64,000 bases of DNA from Fennellomyces sp. T-0311 (taxonomy: Eukaryota > Mucoromycota > Mucoromycetes > Mucorales > Lichtheimiaceae), in contig JALLLT010000070.1 in assembly GCA_025266875.1 (NCBI GenBank), forward strand, positions 57,158-121,157, in the 5' to 3' direction. Below, in pieces: positions 21,082 to 31,937 of the stretch. How positions within the stretch are numbered: position 1 is the stretch's first letter; each line of letters starts with the position of its first letter. Position numbers and translations under genes: made by a program. Under the pieces are notes generated by a model. It did no database searches, had not been told where the DNA came from, and saw only the letters and a program-made list of their open reading frames with translations.

Positions 21082-22415
21082 CATGAAACCATTGCCAAAA
21101 GCAATTATATACTTTTCCATGTCGTTCCATACAGCTCAATGGTTATGCCAACAAATGGTCTTCATACTTATTGCCAATGCTGAGGTTACATAAGCTGGAA
21201 AAATGGAAGCAAGAGCACGCTTTTTTTAGAAACGCATCTGTCAATGGAAGAGTATAGGATGCGGAAATAGCGAATTCGGATTGCACCATAACTGGTCGAA
21301 GCAAATGTTATGTAATACTGCAAGAGGATCGACCCGGACTATCCCTCACCTCCAAATTAATCTTGCTTAAATAGGGTACATTATTTTTATGCTGTATTGC
21401 TGGAGTAAGGGGAGGAGTGGTCAGAAAACACACCAGGAAAATGCCCCGGTAATACAGGTTATATCAGGCTAATGTTGGTAGCTGACCATTTTTCTCGGTA
21501 ATTTTTAGTAAATTTTGGTCTCTACCAAAATTAACCAATATACACCACGTTTTCAGCGTTTTTGTAGGTTTTTTGATGGTAAAGACAGGCTTAATAATGT
21601 TTTGTAAAAAATGGTACTCTTCGGTATTTATTGGTGCATGTACCGAAAATTCCGGAAAATAACATATACCAACGGATTAATCATATAACATAATCCCTTT
21701 GCTTTTATTACTCATTTTAAATGTTTTTAACAAGACCAAGCTGGATGATGCTTATCATGTTGTCAGGAGATGGCTTTTGATTATTCTTGTTTATCGTCAT
21801 TGCAGCGAGGACTCTTTCATTATGATCGATGATGTGGATTTGTGTATTAACGCTTAATCCCCTGCAGATAATTTCGATGGTTAAAAGTGGTTACAGCGGT
21901 TCACCAAAAATTATTTACAGTGTAAACTTTTGACTTCTTTATCACTGCATAAACTCTAAAAACAACCTTGCGCAGTTGTATATATCAGAACGTCGCCCAT
22001 TTTCCTTCAACGTACATGCGATAGAAATCTGGCTGCTTCTACCGTTTACAAGACAAATAGAAAAGCACTTTTACTATCGAATATGTTGAATCGACGCATG
22101 CATAATTTTCAAAAAAACGGCGGGGTTAAAGCTACTGAGGTAGGCCCAGAGTTAATGATATCAAAAGTTAAGCAACGGCATACTTGGTGCATAGTGTGAG
22201 AGTATTGAACATCGAGCCAATCATATCACAAGTTAAGGCACGGTTGATAGGCGGCCCTTTGTGTTCCCCTTGTGTGACACTTGCGTGTGGGTAAAACTGT
22301 TGGCGTTTTGATTGTTGCTGTCGAAGGCCTGTCGAAGATAGCATTTTCCACAGGTTCTTCACGTTGTGTGTTTTTTCCGCTCTAGCTACCTCCTCCATTT
22401 CCAGCCAATTTACGT
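21082..22415. other. gene-free stretch with subterminal-like repeats and a tiny CACTG repeat
   Basis: No supported gene. 21420-21665 is rich in GGTAAT, TTACC and TACCGAA motifs resembling the subterminal repeats of CACTA-like I, so it may be a relic end. 21860-21922 is a 63-bp copy of the CACTG-ended repeat. 22000-22415 is the upstream region of the next gene. Confidence 0.45.
21860..21922 (+). mobile_element. 63-bp internally deleted CACTG-ended repeat
   Basis: CCCTGCAGATAATTTCGATG at the left matches 16892-16911, with the first A of CACTG mutated. AAAAATTATTTACAGTG at the right matches the end at 17052. Same orientation as the 16892 copy. Confidence 0.6.
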
Positions 22416-25400
22416 ATGAAGCATTTGAATCAGCCCCCAAAACAAAAGCGTCATGGTCCTGGCAGACCTCGAGGAAGCACGAACAAGAAGAAGAGAATTG
22501 TATCCCCTCCTGCCAGTCAACAGACAATGACCCAATTCATTTCTATGCCCCGAGAATCATCAGAGTCTACTGTAGGCGATGCAGCAAGTTTAGAGGCCAA
22601 ACCTTCATCCATTATAAATGACCAGCAAAGCATTGACTCTCCCCAGGTTTTTATCCAGAAAGAGTTGTTACCCACATATAGTTATATATTCAACTATTAT
22701 ACAGGTGTCTATCGATGACGACTGCTTCACTTTGAAGGACTTGATAGACGAGTTAGAGGAAGATGAAAATCATGACAGCCACGATACTGGCGTAGCAAGC
22801 AATGCTGACCCCATCTCGAATGAAGCACAAGCTCTCAACGATGACGATCAAGCATACAAAGAAAAAAATGAGGGGGTGCTTGCGAAATACTTTTTGGATA
22901 TTCAGAATCGAATCAGAGACAAAGATGGTGGTTATCCGCGGGAGTACAAGGCGGGCAATTTTTGGGTTGAGCCAAAGGCGCCATACTTTGCATTACGAGA
23001 GCAAGATATACTGAATCCCGAACCGCTATACTTTCCTCATATATTCTTGTGGTTTCCACATTTGCTTGTCGATCAACTGTACTGCCGCAGCCCAAAATGC
23101 TATGCCGAGGAAGACGAAACAACCTATAAAAAAGTAAACTTGAAGACAAAGGGTTCTACAAGGACCCTCATGCACGTCGAGCGGTGGATCTTCATAGGTA
23201 TAGATGGTTATACATAAAAAAATATGACACACCGTTAATGATCAACTGTAATCTTGCTTAAAGGTGCTTCTACATTATGTCGAGGCGATATAAATGTAAA
23301 ACATGCGGCACTTCGCTGGGCGCACATGATGAAAAAGCTTTGACGCAACTCCCGGTCCAGCTAGCAGCAGAATTCCCTGCAGTTTTGACATATCGTTGTG
23401 GAATTTCGAAAGACCTAATTGATGTATTACGACCTTGTGTTCAACACGGTATGGGATTCGCCAATTTTCAAGACATGCTCGATGAGCTACATACCAAGCG
23501 CCATATCCGTCTCGATATCATATACACTCTATACCAAATACATTGTCTACAGAATCCAACCGTGCAAGAAACCCAAGCTCGTATTAAAAGTTACCCTGAA
23601 TTCTCAGCATTCAAGGATCCTGAGGGATATACTGGATATATACCTTCTGTGCCATACTTTCGACTTGTCTACAATGCTATATTGGATGTACTTCGTCCGT
23701 TTATGGACAAGGAGATTGTTGCAGTTGAAGGCGAAATACTCAAAGAAGACCACCCATTCAAGTTCATCAAGAAAATAGCAAGAATGGGAGATTCACCGAC
23801 TTTTGGCGTACTTTACACAGTCTGTAACGAGTACGAGGAAATCCGCATGCAGCCATTGGTTCCCACGAAGTCTTTATCACATTTACAAGCACCGTTCCAA
23901 GAAATGATGAAGCCATACAAGATGTATGGATTCAAGTTGCCGAAACTATTTTTTACCGATAACCTCCGAGGAGACAAGGGTTTCTGCTTAACAATATACC
24001 ATCACTTAAACACAATGCAAAGTGTAACGATGTAGCCTTAACCGAACCTGCCACCGACGATCAATTTTTGCAACTTCCCGACGACGTTTCCAGGACTATA
24101 TACGGAGTGCAACCGAAGCTGAAGAAGCACTTACCAATGCGATCTTGTGCGATATTGATTCCAAAACCATCGTTATCGGCCTGGACTGTGAGTGGAATTT
24201 TAATCGGTCAGGCCCTCCTGGGAAAGTCGCAATATTACAGTTATCATACAAGGTACGTGTTATTTTTCTTGTTATTTTGCAATGTACGTTACTAAAACAA
24301 TATCTGATGTAGAACCAAGTTTTTATTTTGCCACTCCATCAATTCGATATCATTCCACAGTCAGTCAAAACTCTTCTCACATCTGTCAAGGTTCTAAAAG
24401 CAGGCCGCAACGTGGGTGGAGATATGAGCAAGCTGCAACACGATTATGGGCTGGATTATAAAAAGGAGACGGCATTAAAGCTCGGCAAATTTTGTCGCAG
24501 AAGAGGTTATATTAATCATGGTGGAGCCGCACTGTCCGTGATAGCCGAGTCAGTCCTCGGTGGGAAGCTTAAAAAAGACGATAGGAATACTGGTTGGGAA
24601 GTACAAACTCTCTCTCAAAGACAAATCGATTATGCAGCTCTGGACGCATGGGCGTCACTGTCTATATACACGAAACTTGCCCCATTTCGCATGCTTGGTA
24701 AAGTTGTACAAAGTCCTCCTCTACCTGGTGCATTTGTTGCTGTACTTTCTTGCTTCCAGTGGTCATGTCCAATCGCATATGGGGAGATACTGCCGGGTGA
24801 AGAACAACAGGTAAATTTATGAACGTTCTATGTAGCTTTATAAAAAGTTTATGTAATCCACTAACGTATTAATATACTGCTAGGGCGCAATTGACAACAA
24901 TACGGCATATGTTTCTGTAAATCATTCTCTGGTTCCCGCTGCTATTCTTGACCCAGATACTCAAAAAACTCTTTCAGGCTTTGGTGCACCACCATTTATT
25001 GCAAAAAGTACCTGTATCTATACTACGATTCGAGAAAAAATCACTGTGTCAACGACAAGAAGACAACATCACGAACACCAACAGCAACAGCGATATCAGC
25101 AAGGTCATGGTACTGAACAAGCAAGACGACAGGAGATGACGATTAGCATTGATGATTTAATGGATACCATACCTGACGGAGTCGAAAGCAATCAGGAATC
25201 AGCATCTTCAGCATCATCAAGTAGAACTAGTGACAACACCAATAGCCAAGGCACTGCAATCATAGCACAAACAGAGTCTCACAGTACACACCCATGATAG
25301 ATGATGCACAGCGTAACCAGCAGCCAAGACATTCGCGCGTTCTCAAAGACATATATCACTTCATGGCCTTAATAAAAGTGCCAAAACGCCACGCTCTTGC

Positions 25401-26883
25401 CAAGGAATTTTCACAGCAATTGCGCAATGCAATATTTGTTCCAGACCGGAAGACAAGAGAAAAGTAGAAGAATACCTGGCAAAAAAGAACTTAACCTGGG
25501 CGTATATGCTCAACATAAATCCTTCTTGGGTTTTGAGAAGAGTCAAGCGTATAGTGCCGCCGCCAAGCAAACTGGGACCTGTCGTTCAAAATCTTTTCAC
25601 CGAATATGGTAACCTGATTTGCTCCAGAACAGGACGGACACTTTTCGATAACGAAGCACACCACCAAGCCCAAAACATGCTGAAAGCCATTTACGAAAGC
25701 CAAATTTCTGATCACCCTGATATACCATTATACTACAAAATCGGGTACGACAAGAATGCAAATCTTCCGCTTTATCGGTGCAGCTGTGGAACGAATTCTC
25801 TCGAGGGAGGCGTTCACCAGAATGTCATTCATGCTATTGGTTCCAGTGGAGCTGGGCCACATTTTTCTGACTGTTTTCTCGCTGAATATCGACTTCGACA
25901 CAATATAAAGGTGAGTAAAGATAACTAGCCTTCTTATAATTGCTGGTAATTCTAATATGCAACTCAAGGTTGGCACTATGAATCGCTATCAACATCAACA
26001 CAAAGGACATTACGATCCGTGGTTGATTGAAACATTGTTATATCTGCGAATGAAACTTGGATTGGTTTGCACCGGTGATGCTATCGTGGAACAGGCGGGT
26101 ATGCACCTACAAGGCTTCGAGTTAAAAGACTGTGGGGAGACATTTGGCATCGCAAGGTTTGCGCCTGAGGTGGCTAGAGAGCTTGGGATACCTATGATGT
26201 CTGGAGAGGAGCAAGGAAACCAACAGCAGAGCATTCATAATACGTCCACATCTCGTCCGCACGCTATTGACATCAGCATCAACATATTTTTACCATCTGG
26301 ATCCACAGCAAACTCTTTAGACCAGCAATACAAATTCCTTGCCCAACGACAAGGAACAAAACATGCAGTCACTCCAGTTCACACAAAAGAAGAATTTGGA
26401 AAGTTCAACGGTATTATACGTGAAGCAGCCCAGGGATCAATACGTGCATCGCATTGGGTCGAGCTAGCAAGGAAGCGGAATACATCTTTGTCAAAGCCAG
26501 TAGATGGAACAACGATCTTCTACAAGTCGCCCGACCACTTAAAAATGCACTACGAACGTTGGAACGAGAAGCGATTCACAGGAGCCAGTAAAGCGATTAG
26601 GAATGGTATATGTAAGGCAATGTCTGAACAGCTATCTTCACCAAGCCGAGGATGTCCCGTATTACCTGCTAACACGCCATCACCACCACCACCACTTGCC
26701 CTTCCGTCAACCGATGTAGTCCCAGAATTACCAACAATATCAGCGATAGAAAGTCCTGCTCCAGCTCCAGCTTCAGAATCAGCAGCTGCTATGACGAACA
26801 CATCATCGTCACCAATATCATCTCAATCATCAACGCCTAGATACATGTCTCCTAGAAGAATAGCACCAGCACCATCTCCATGA
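22416..26883 (+). pseudogene. DUF6729-like / DEDDy 3'-5' exonuclease fusion, copy 2 (near full length, frameshifted)
   Basis: ATG 22416. The head has an AT-hook-like G-R-P-R-G-S and is Lys rich. Next are an acidic linker and ...V-E-P-K-A-P-Y-F-A-L..., then a zinc ribbon (Y-K-C-K-T-C-G at about 23285). The central domain contains N-E-Y-E-E-I-R-M and L-F-F-T-D-N-L-R-G-D-K. From about 24170 a DEDDy exonuclease follows: ExoI G-L-D-C-E-W-N, ExoII A-G-R-N-V-G-G-D, ExoIII Q-I-D-Y-A-A-L-D-A-W. After a polar linker a conserved tail has R-C-S-C-G-T-N-S-L-E-G-G-V-H-Q-N and a Pro/Ser-rich end. Introns: 24253-24312, 24811-24883, 25911-25968. Frame changes near 23985, 24085, 25290 and 25450 look like decay. 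DUF6729 is my recollection of the family; the exonuclease call is from visible motifs. Confidence 0.72.
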
Positions 26884-28858
26884 TCTCCATCACAACCACT
26901 GTTTTCCGTCAACGTCCAGATACCAAGGAAGCGAGCACGTCGTAAATAAGATTTATCACCAAGACCCTAGCAACGGTTATACATACCCTTGGCTCGATCT
27001 TTATCCCTTGTTAAACTATTATACCTTCTGTCACCATTCCGTACTACATATTTTATTACTAGTAAAAGTGAAATAAGCGTATTTCCTCACTTGTCGTTCT
27101 CAAGGAGTGTTGTTAAGGTCACATGTCTTCATTTTTTTTTTACAAAGAATAAAAAAAATTCTTTTTCTTCCTCAGGAATATTACTGGTGCCCAAAAAAGC
27201 GCCGTTGGCTCGAGAAACTGATATATTTCTTTTATGGTATATTTACCTCTTTAAAGTGCTTTATGCTGTTATACTTACCGCCATGTCAAATTCCATATAT
27301 ATTATGCTGACGGCTTAGTCTTTGTTATCACTGTAAGTCAGAGAATTAGCGCCTCAAAAAGAAGATTCTGACCTACCATGATGACGGCCAGTTTGGCACA
27401 ATTTCACTTGGCCACAAGTGAGGAAACAATGCAAGTAGTGCTAAAATCTCTAGCGTCATGAATGATATCGATAGAAACACCTTGAGTGATGATACCACGT
27501 GTTTCTGAATGTACAATAAATCTGTTAGAGTTCTATCACATACTATTGAAAAATCCGAGTCAGGCTTATTGAGAAGAGAGAAAAAAAGCTTTGGCTATTG
27601 AGTCTCACTTACACAAAGCACCATGGTCATCGATATTCTGTTTGGAGTTTGCCAGACTAGGGAAGACATGTTGACTAGACAGATAGCTACTCTACATTTC
27701 CCATATATATGTACCACTCCCAGTACTTTTCATGATTATATTCACTGCACGTCCGCTTGTAGTACCCAGTCCGTAGTGGTATAGCTCACTATTACCCGCC
27801 AGTCAGAAAACAGCCCAGACTAAAATGTACAACCTTGTTACCATAGCAATTAGTTAAAAATGATCAACGAGAGCAATGACAAGTAATGAAACAATAACGA
27901 TGTAGAAAACGGCATGTAGGTCGATGAGCAGCAGTTGTGAGAGAAAAGAAATAATTGCGCGCGCGTTGATTTTATTTCACTTAAAACACTCACGGGTCTG
28001 TCAAAATTATTAAGGAAGGTCTGCTGATGACTTCGCAAGAGAGCCTGTACCCAAGACATAATTCTCGGGGCACGAGTAGTTCATGCTGGTAACATCTTTC
28101 TGACCAGCAGGAGGAGATGGTTTATCGTGTAGTAACAGTAGCTGAGCATAGTACCCCTTTGTTCTTTCATCACCTTTCCACCCAAGCTTTATAGATGACC
28201 ATAGAAATCGATCGATCACTGAAAGTACAAGCAACCGCAGCGTCGATATACCACGTATTAATAACAGCAGCTCACGCTTTAATAATCTTGGAAGGCCAAA
28301 AACCTGAGGATCTCTGGTCACCGGATGCAACTACAAAACAGAAAGAGAGAAGACATGCATAGCTGATATACCTCTTTAGAGAAAGCAGTCATAGCCGCAG
28401 TGGCTGTTGTGAGTGTAGATCAACACTATGCCGAATCCGTTTCTTTGCTACAGCCTAGAATTGTAGCAGATCCATTTCAGTTGGCATGCAAGAGAGCCTA
28501 CCATTTCTTATCTAAAAAACTGCTTGCTCACGGTTGTTTGCTCCTTTCGGCAATCCTCTCCAAGAGCCTGCCCCTTCCTCCCACTGGATGTGATCATCGA
28601 AAAACCACTACTTGGTGAAGCGGAATACTATCCAGGGCTCCATTTGCCTATGAAGTATAATTGCTGCGTGGATCTACGGCAGAAAGTGATGCCCTCCATC
28701 AAAGATGCATCTGCTCCAAGACTTCATATTCCCTGATTCTCTTGACATCAAATATTCTGCTGGAAAGTGTGTTAAGATGGCTGCTTTGTACAATGTGCCG
28801 AATTTCGCTGTGCGACGTTCGGCGAAGTGAAGGCATATATATGATGGTGTATGCTGTG
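26884..28858. other. 2-kb unassigned AT-rich stretch
   Basis: No gene supported. 28390-28735 holds two overlapping plus-strand frames (78 and 70 codons) that could be pieces of one decayed exon pair, and 28010-28330 has a minus-strand frame of about 106 codons. Neither resembles anything I recognise. Confidence 0.4.
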
Positions 28859-29593
28859 TTATTCGTAGCTGGGGTCAGAATTCTGTGCGCCCAATTCAGA
28901 AGCTTTTCTGTGGGAGGTCCTGTGTTTTTCTTCTTCGGTGTGTTCCGACTTGTTACCTCGGCGTACGATACCGTTTTTGTTGCTTTGGGTTGTAGCTACT
29001 GATCTATTTTTTTTCAGCTTGTGGTCGAGTTGTTGTTGCTGTTTCTGCTGATGCTGAGCTTTTCCAGTGGCGAGCTCTTTCTTGCGCGCCTCCCATTCCT
29101 CTCTCGTGGGGGCATGCATAGACTCGATCGCACCTGTTAGCACTTCGTCCTCTTTATTCAGGGATGTAGCTGTATCGGCTGGTGGGCCCGATTGGGATGA
29201 CTGGCTGAGTTGTGGAGGTGGCACCAGTTGCGATTGTGCCTCAAGCTTGGTGATACGTGCTCGGGTTAATGCAAGCTCTTCTTCAAGTTGCTCGTTTTTC
29301 TGAAGCAAGACTTTGTTTTGCTTCATTAAGGCCTCGTTCTGCTGTAAGACCTCGTCCAATTTCGCAGTGTACTGTTCTTGCACCCACATGTGATCTTCGT
29401 GTGTCTTCATTTGTTTTTCGATCTCCATCATGCGCTGGTCGAATTTCCATTGGGCGTTGTGTTGCTGCACATGTGGATCTGTGTGGTTTGCAAGTGCCTG
29501 TGACGATAGTGTCTCGATCGAGCTCAATTGGAATTGGCTACCTAGTAATTGGGGAGAGGAGCCTGATCCTGGACCTTTGAGGTGATCACTCAT
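28859..29593 (-). CDS. coiled-coil protein of unknown function, 244 aa
   Basis: Single-exon frame on the minus strand. ATG 29593 (MSDHLKGPGS) is the first in-frame ATG below a TATA box (TATATAAA, 29726-29733); the frame is open to 29689 but without an ATG. Residues about 45-135 form a long coiled coil with heptads rich in E, K, Q and L (L-Q-Q-N-E-A-L-M-K-Q-N-K-V-L-L). A Ser/Pro/Gln linker, a segment R-E-E-W-E-A-R-K-K-E-L and a highly basic tail follow. The basic tail suggests nucleic-acid binding or nuclear location, as inference. The overall plan recalls the coiled-coil gene at the right end of the window (59795-63954), but I see no alignable similarity. Host gene or TE accessory protein is undecided. 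Confidence 0.6.
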   Translation of the reverse strand: MSDHLKGPGSGSSPQLLGSQFQLSSIETLSSQALANHTDPHVQQHNAQWKFDQRMMEIEKQMKTHEDHMWVQEQYTAKLDEVLQQNEALMKQNKVLLQKNEQLEEELALTRARITKLEAQSQLVPPPQLSQSSQSGPPADTATSLNKEDEVLTGAIESMHAPTREEWEARKKELATGKAQHQQKQQQQLDHKLKKNRSVATTQSNKNGIVRRGNKSEHTEEEKHRTSHRKASELGAQNSDPSYE

Positions 29594-29725
29594 AGAGGCA
29601 CTTAGGAATTGGCTGGTGTTACTGTGCTGTGAATTAGCCTGATGTTGTGTAAACACATTGTTTTGATCTTGAATGACTTTGTGTGACAATGTGTTTATAG
29701 GATAAATTTGGAAATAAGAAATTGG

Positions 29726-29733
29726 TTTATATA
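29726..29733 (-). promoter_or_regulatory. TATA box of the coiled-coil gene
   Basis: TATATAAA on the minus strand, 133 nt upstream of ATG 29593, in an otherwise ordinary AT-rich context. Confidence 0.5.
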
Positions 29734-31017
29734 TAAAGAGGTGTTGGTTGCTGCGCGTGATGCTTGACTATGTCTCTTTCTCAATATTAATTCTGATGCT
29801 CCTTATCCACACATCAATAGCTTTGTGAGCCATTGCCTACAATGCGATGGTCATAGCGATAGCTATGTGAGTCACCTTGACTTGCACAGTGTGCGGAGTA
29901 CCTCTTCTGTCAGTCATCTCAGATCCTATATAACACAATCGACATCCACTCATTTTGCCTACCCAATTGCATTTTATGACACTTTTTTATGATTGTCACC
30001 TTCTTTATGACGATTTCAAAGTGTCATAAACATAAACGATGCCATAAACATAAACATAAACTGTCGGATTTTCACTACCCAATCACGTCCCTTCGGAAAA
30101 TTGGCTTTTTTATGTTTATGATTTTATGGAAGTTCACTGAACTCCCCTAATATTAAAGCAAGATTAGCAAAAAAGTAAGGATTTATAAAAATTTTTCATA
30201 CATATACATACTTTTTAAACGCTCCGCACGTCATGAGTTTTTCTTCTTTTGAAATTATGTTTTATGTTCTGCGATGCCAAGATGCGTGGTAAAATATGGT
30301 CCAAATATGGTAATGGTGTGACTGCTAGTTCAAGCGCTATCGCGTGGGACCTATAATACACATTAGCCCCCATTATGCTTCGCCACATTGGTCATTCGTC
30401 TTGGCAGCATCATTACGCATCCTCTTATTTCCTTCTGGTTGAGTTCGAAAAAAATTAAACTTTGGAGGGTGGGTGGGAGGAAATACAGTATTTCTCGTTT
30501 GGCGCCGGAATTTTTTTAGGCAAGACTGTGGAACTTTAAAAATAGTCGTTGTGGAATGATTTTTTAGAGCGTTATGGACGCTTTCTGTACCACATTTGGA
30601 ATGATCTATGGTAGCACAGTGGAAGATAATTGGGGGTTTCCCCGGACACTTCTTTGTGTCATTCTTGAACACGTCTTTGTGTCGTTCTTGAACATTTCTT
30701 CGGTTCGTTCTTGAACCCTTTTCAGTGTCACTATTGGAACTACTCTTTGGAAAAAGTTAAGTGGGGTCATCGGAAAGAATGATTGCCGCAAAATGGAATG
30801 CTTTTATGGGCATCTAATTGCATTAGACATCGGCCATCATCAGATTCTTAAAGTCGCTTCCAAGAAGCTTAAAAGAAACTGAATACGTATAGTGACAAAA
30901 AACGATACATCATATAACTACCTGGAACAGTTAACTGTTTAAGTATCTACGTAAGTTCATAATCGCAAAAGTTTTAAGGAAATGGTTATGGCAACAAAGA
31001 TTTATACACTTTATTAT
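29734..31017. other. AT-rich non-coding stretch with TTTATGACA-type and TTCTTGAAC repeats
   Basis: No supported gene. 29970-30130 repeats TTTATGACA, GTGTCATAAAC and CATAAACATAAAC, recalling the subterminal TTTTATGTCA repeats of the Harbinger family 2 element at 31710-35641. 30649-30745 has about four copies of a ~24-27 bp unit containing GTGTC(A/G)TTCTTGAAC. Minus-strand frames across this repeat are probably not real genes. Confidence 0.45.
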
Positions 31018-31392
31018 GGGTCCTCTCAAGCCTACAATTAATGCTGCAAAATGATGCCCAAATATGGTTACGATATCAGAATTACTAATTGCGGTAATAA
31101 AAAATGGTGGCTTAAAAAAGAGGTTGGCACCTCTTTTTTTCATGCGAAATTACCTTTTTCGGTTATGCTACAATGCCATAAATGATGAAGAAAAGATAGA
31201 AAGCTTTATTTTTTACAGGAACGCGCTCATTAGCCATTCTAGCATAACTGAAAAAGGTAATTTCGCATGAAAAAAGAGGTGCCAACCTCTTTTTTTAAGC
31301 CACCATTTTTTATTACCGCAATTAGTAATTCTGATATCGTAACCATATTTGGGCATCATTTTGCAGCATTAATTGTAGGCTTGAGAGGACCC
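31018..31392. mobile_element. foldback MITE, 375 bp, arms about 150 bp
   Basis: The left arm 31018-31172 (GGGTCCTCTCAAGCC...) and right arm about 31232-31392 (...GGCTTGAGAGGACCC) are near-perfect inverted repeats around a ~60-bp loop. TAT flanks both sides (31015-31017, 31393-31395), fitting a 3-bp duplication. It sits five bases beyond the stop codon (31398-31400) of the Tc1-like transposase. It encodes nothing supportable. Confidence 0.8.
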
Positions 31393-31397
31393 TATTT

Positions 31398-31709
31398 CTA
31401 TTGAGCATCAATTATTTCCTTACGCAGACAACTACCAAAAAATGATTCTGAATGCCTGATCCATCCTTGACAATCTTTGGCAGTGACCATGGTACCAGCT
31501 GTAATTATACGTGTCATCATACTGTTCTGCCGTTCTTGAAATGTGGCCTTCTTGGTGTAATCTTTCATTTTTTTCCAGCATTCCTCGATTGGATTAAGCC
31601 AAGGCGAGTAAGAAGGGAGGAAAACCTCTCTATGACCGGCTGCTCGAATGGCCCTGATGACAGCAACCCCAGTATGAATGTTACAATTGTCCATTACGAA
31701 GTACATATT
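31398..31709 (-). pseudogene. Tc1/mariner-like transposase, C-terminal part
   Basis: Minus-strand frame from the edge of the Harbinger family 2 insertion to a stop at 31398. It contains the second catalytic Asp (V-M-D-N-C-N-I-H) and the Glu (L-P-S-Y-S-P-W-L-N-P-I-E) with 34 residues between, the DD34E spacing of Tc1 transposases. The first Asp is in the separate piece at 35642-36675. Confidence 0.85.
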
Positions 31710-31710
31710 A

Positions 31711-31820
31711 GGGGGTTTCAGAGTTGAAAATGTGGTTGCATATGCAAAAAATTTACATAAACTATTCATTTCCCGATGGCCAATAAGATTTTATGTCATT
31801 TTTTCAACTCTGAAACCCCC
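31711..31820. repeat. 110-bp hairpin-like left end of Harbinger family 2 (duplicated terminus)
   Basis: The left terminal sequence GGGGGTTTCAGAGTTGAAAA is followed 90 bp later by its inverted copy TTTTCAACTCTGAAACCCCC ending at 31820, so the left end alone forms a MITE-like foldback. Confidence 0.75.
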
Positions 31821-31937
31821 ATGCATAAACTTGCCATAAACTTGACATAAAAAAAAGCGCTGTTTACAAAATGATTACACAAACTAGCGCAGTTACAAGA
31901 TGATTACACAAACTTCTTTTTCTTCTTCAGAAACAGT

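Noticed and set aside
22168..22527. Minus-strand 119-codon frame divergent to the exonuclease-fusion gene
   Set aside because: It overlaps the start of the plus-strand gene and has no recognisable similarity; the overlapping part is an antisense shadow.
28010..28330. Minus-strand 106-codon frame
   Set aside because: Leu/Arg-rich, no similarity, no promoter or splice support.
28390..28735. Two overlapping plus-strand frames that might be one decayed gene
   Set aside because: Plausible amino-acid composition but no motif or family; not enough to call a gene.
30373..30791. Minus-strand frames over the TTCTTGAAC repeat
   Set aside because: The peptides are translations of a tandem repeat.
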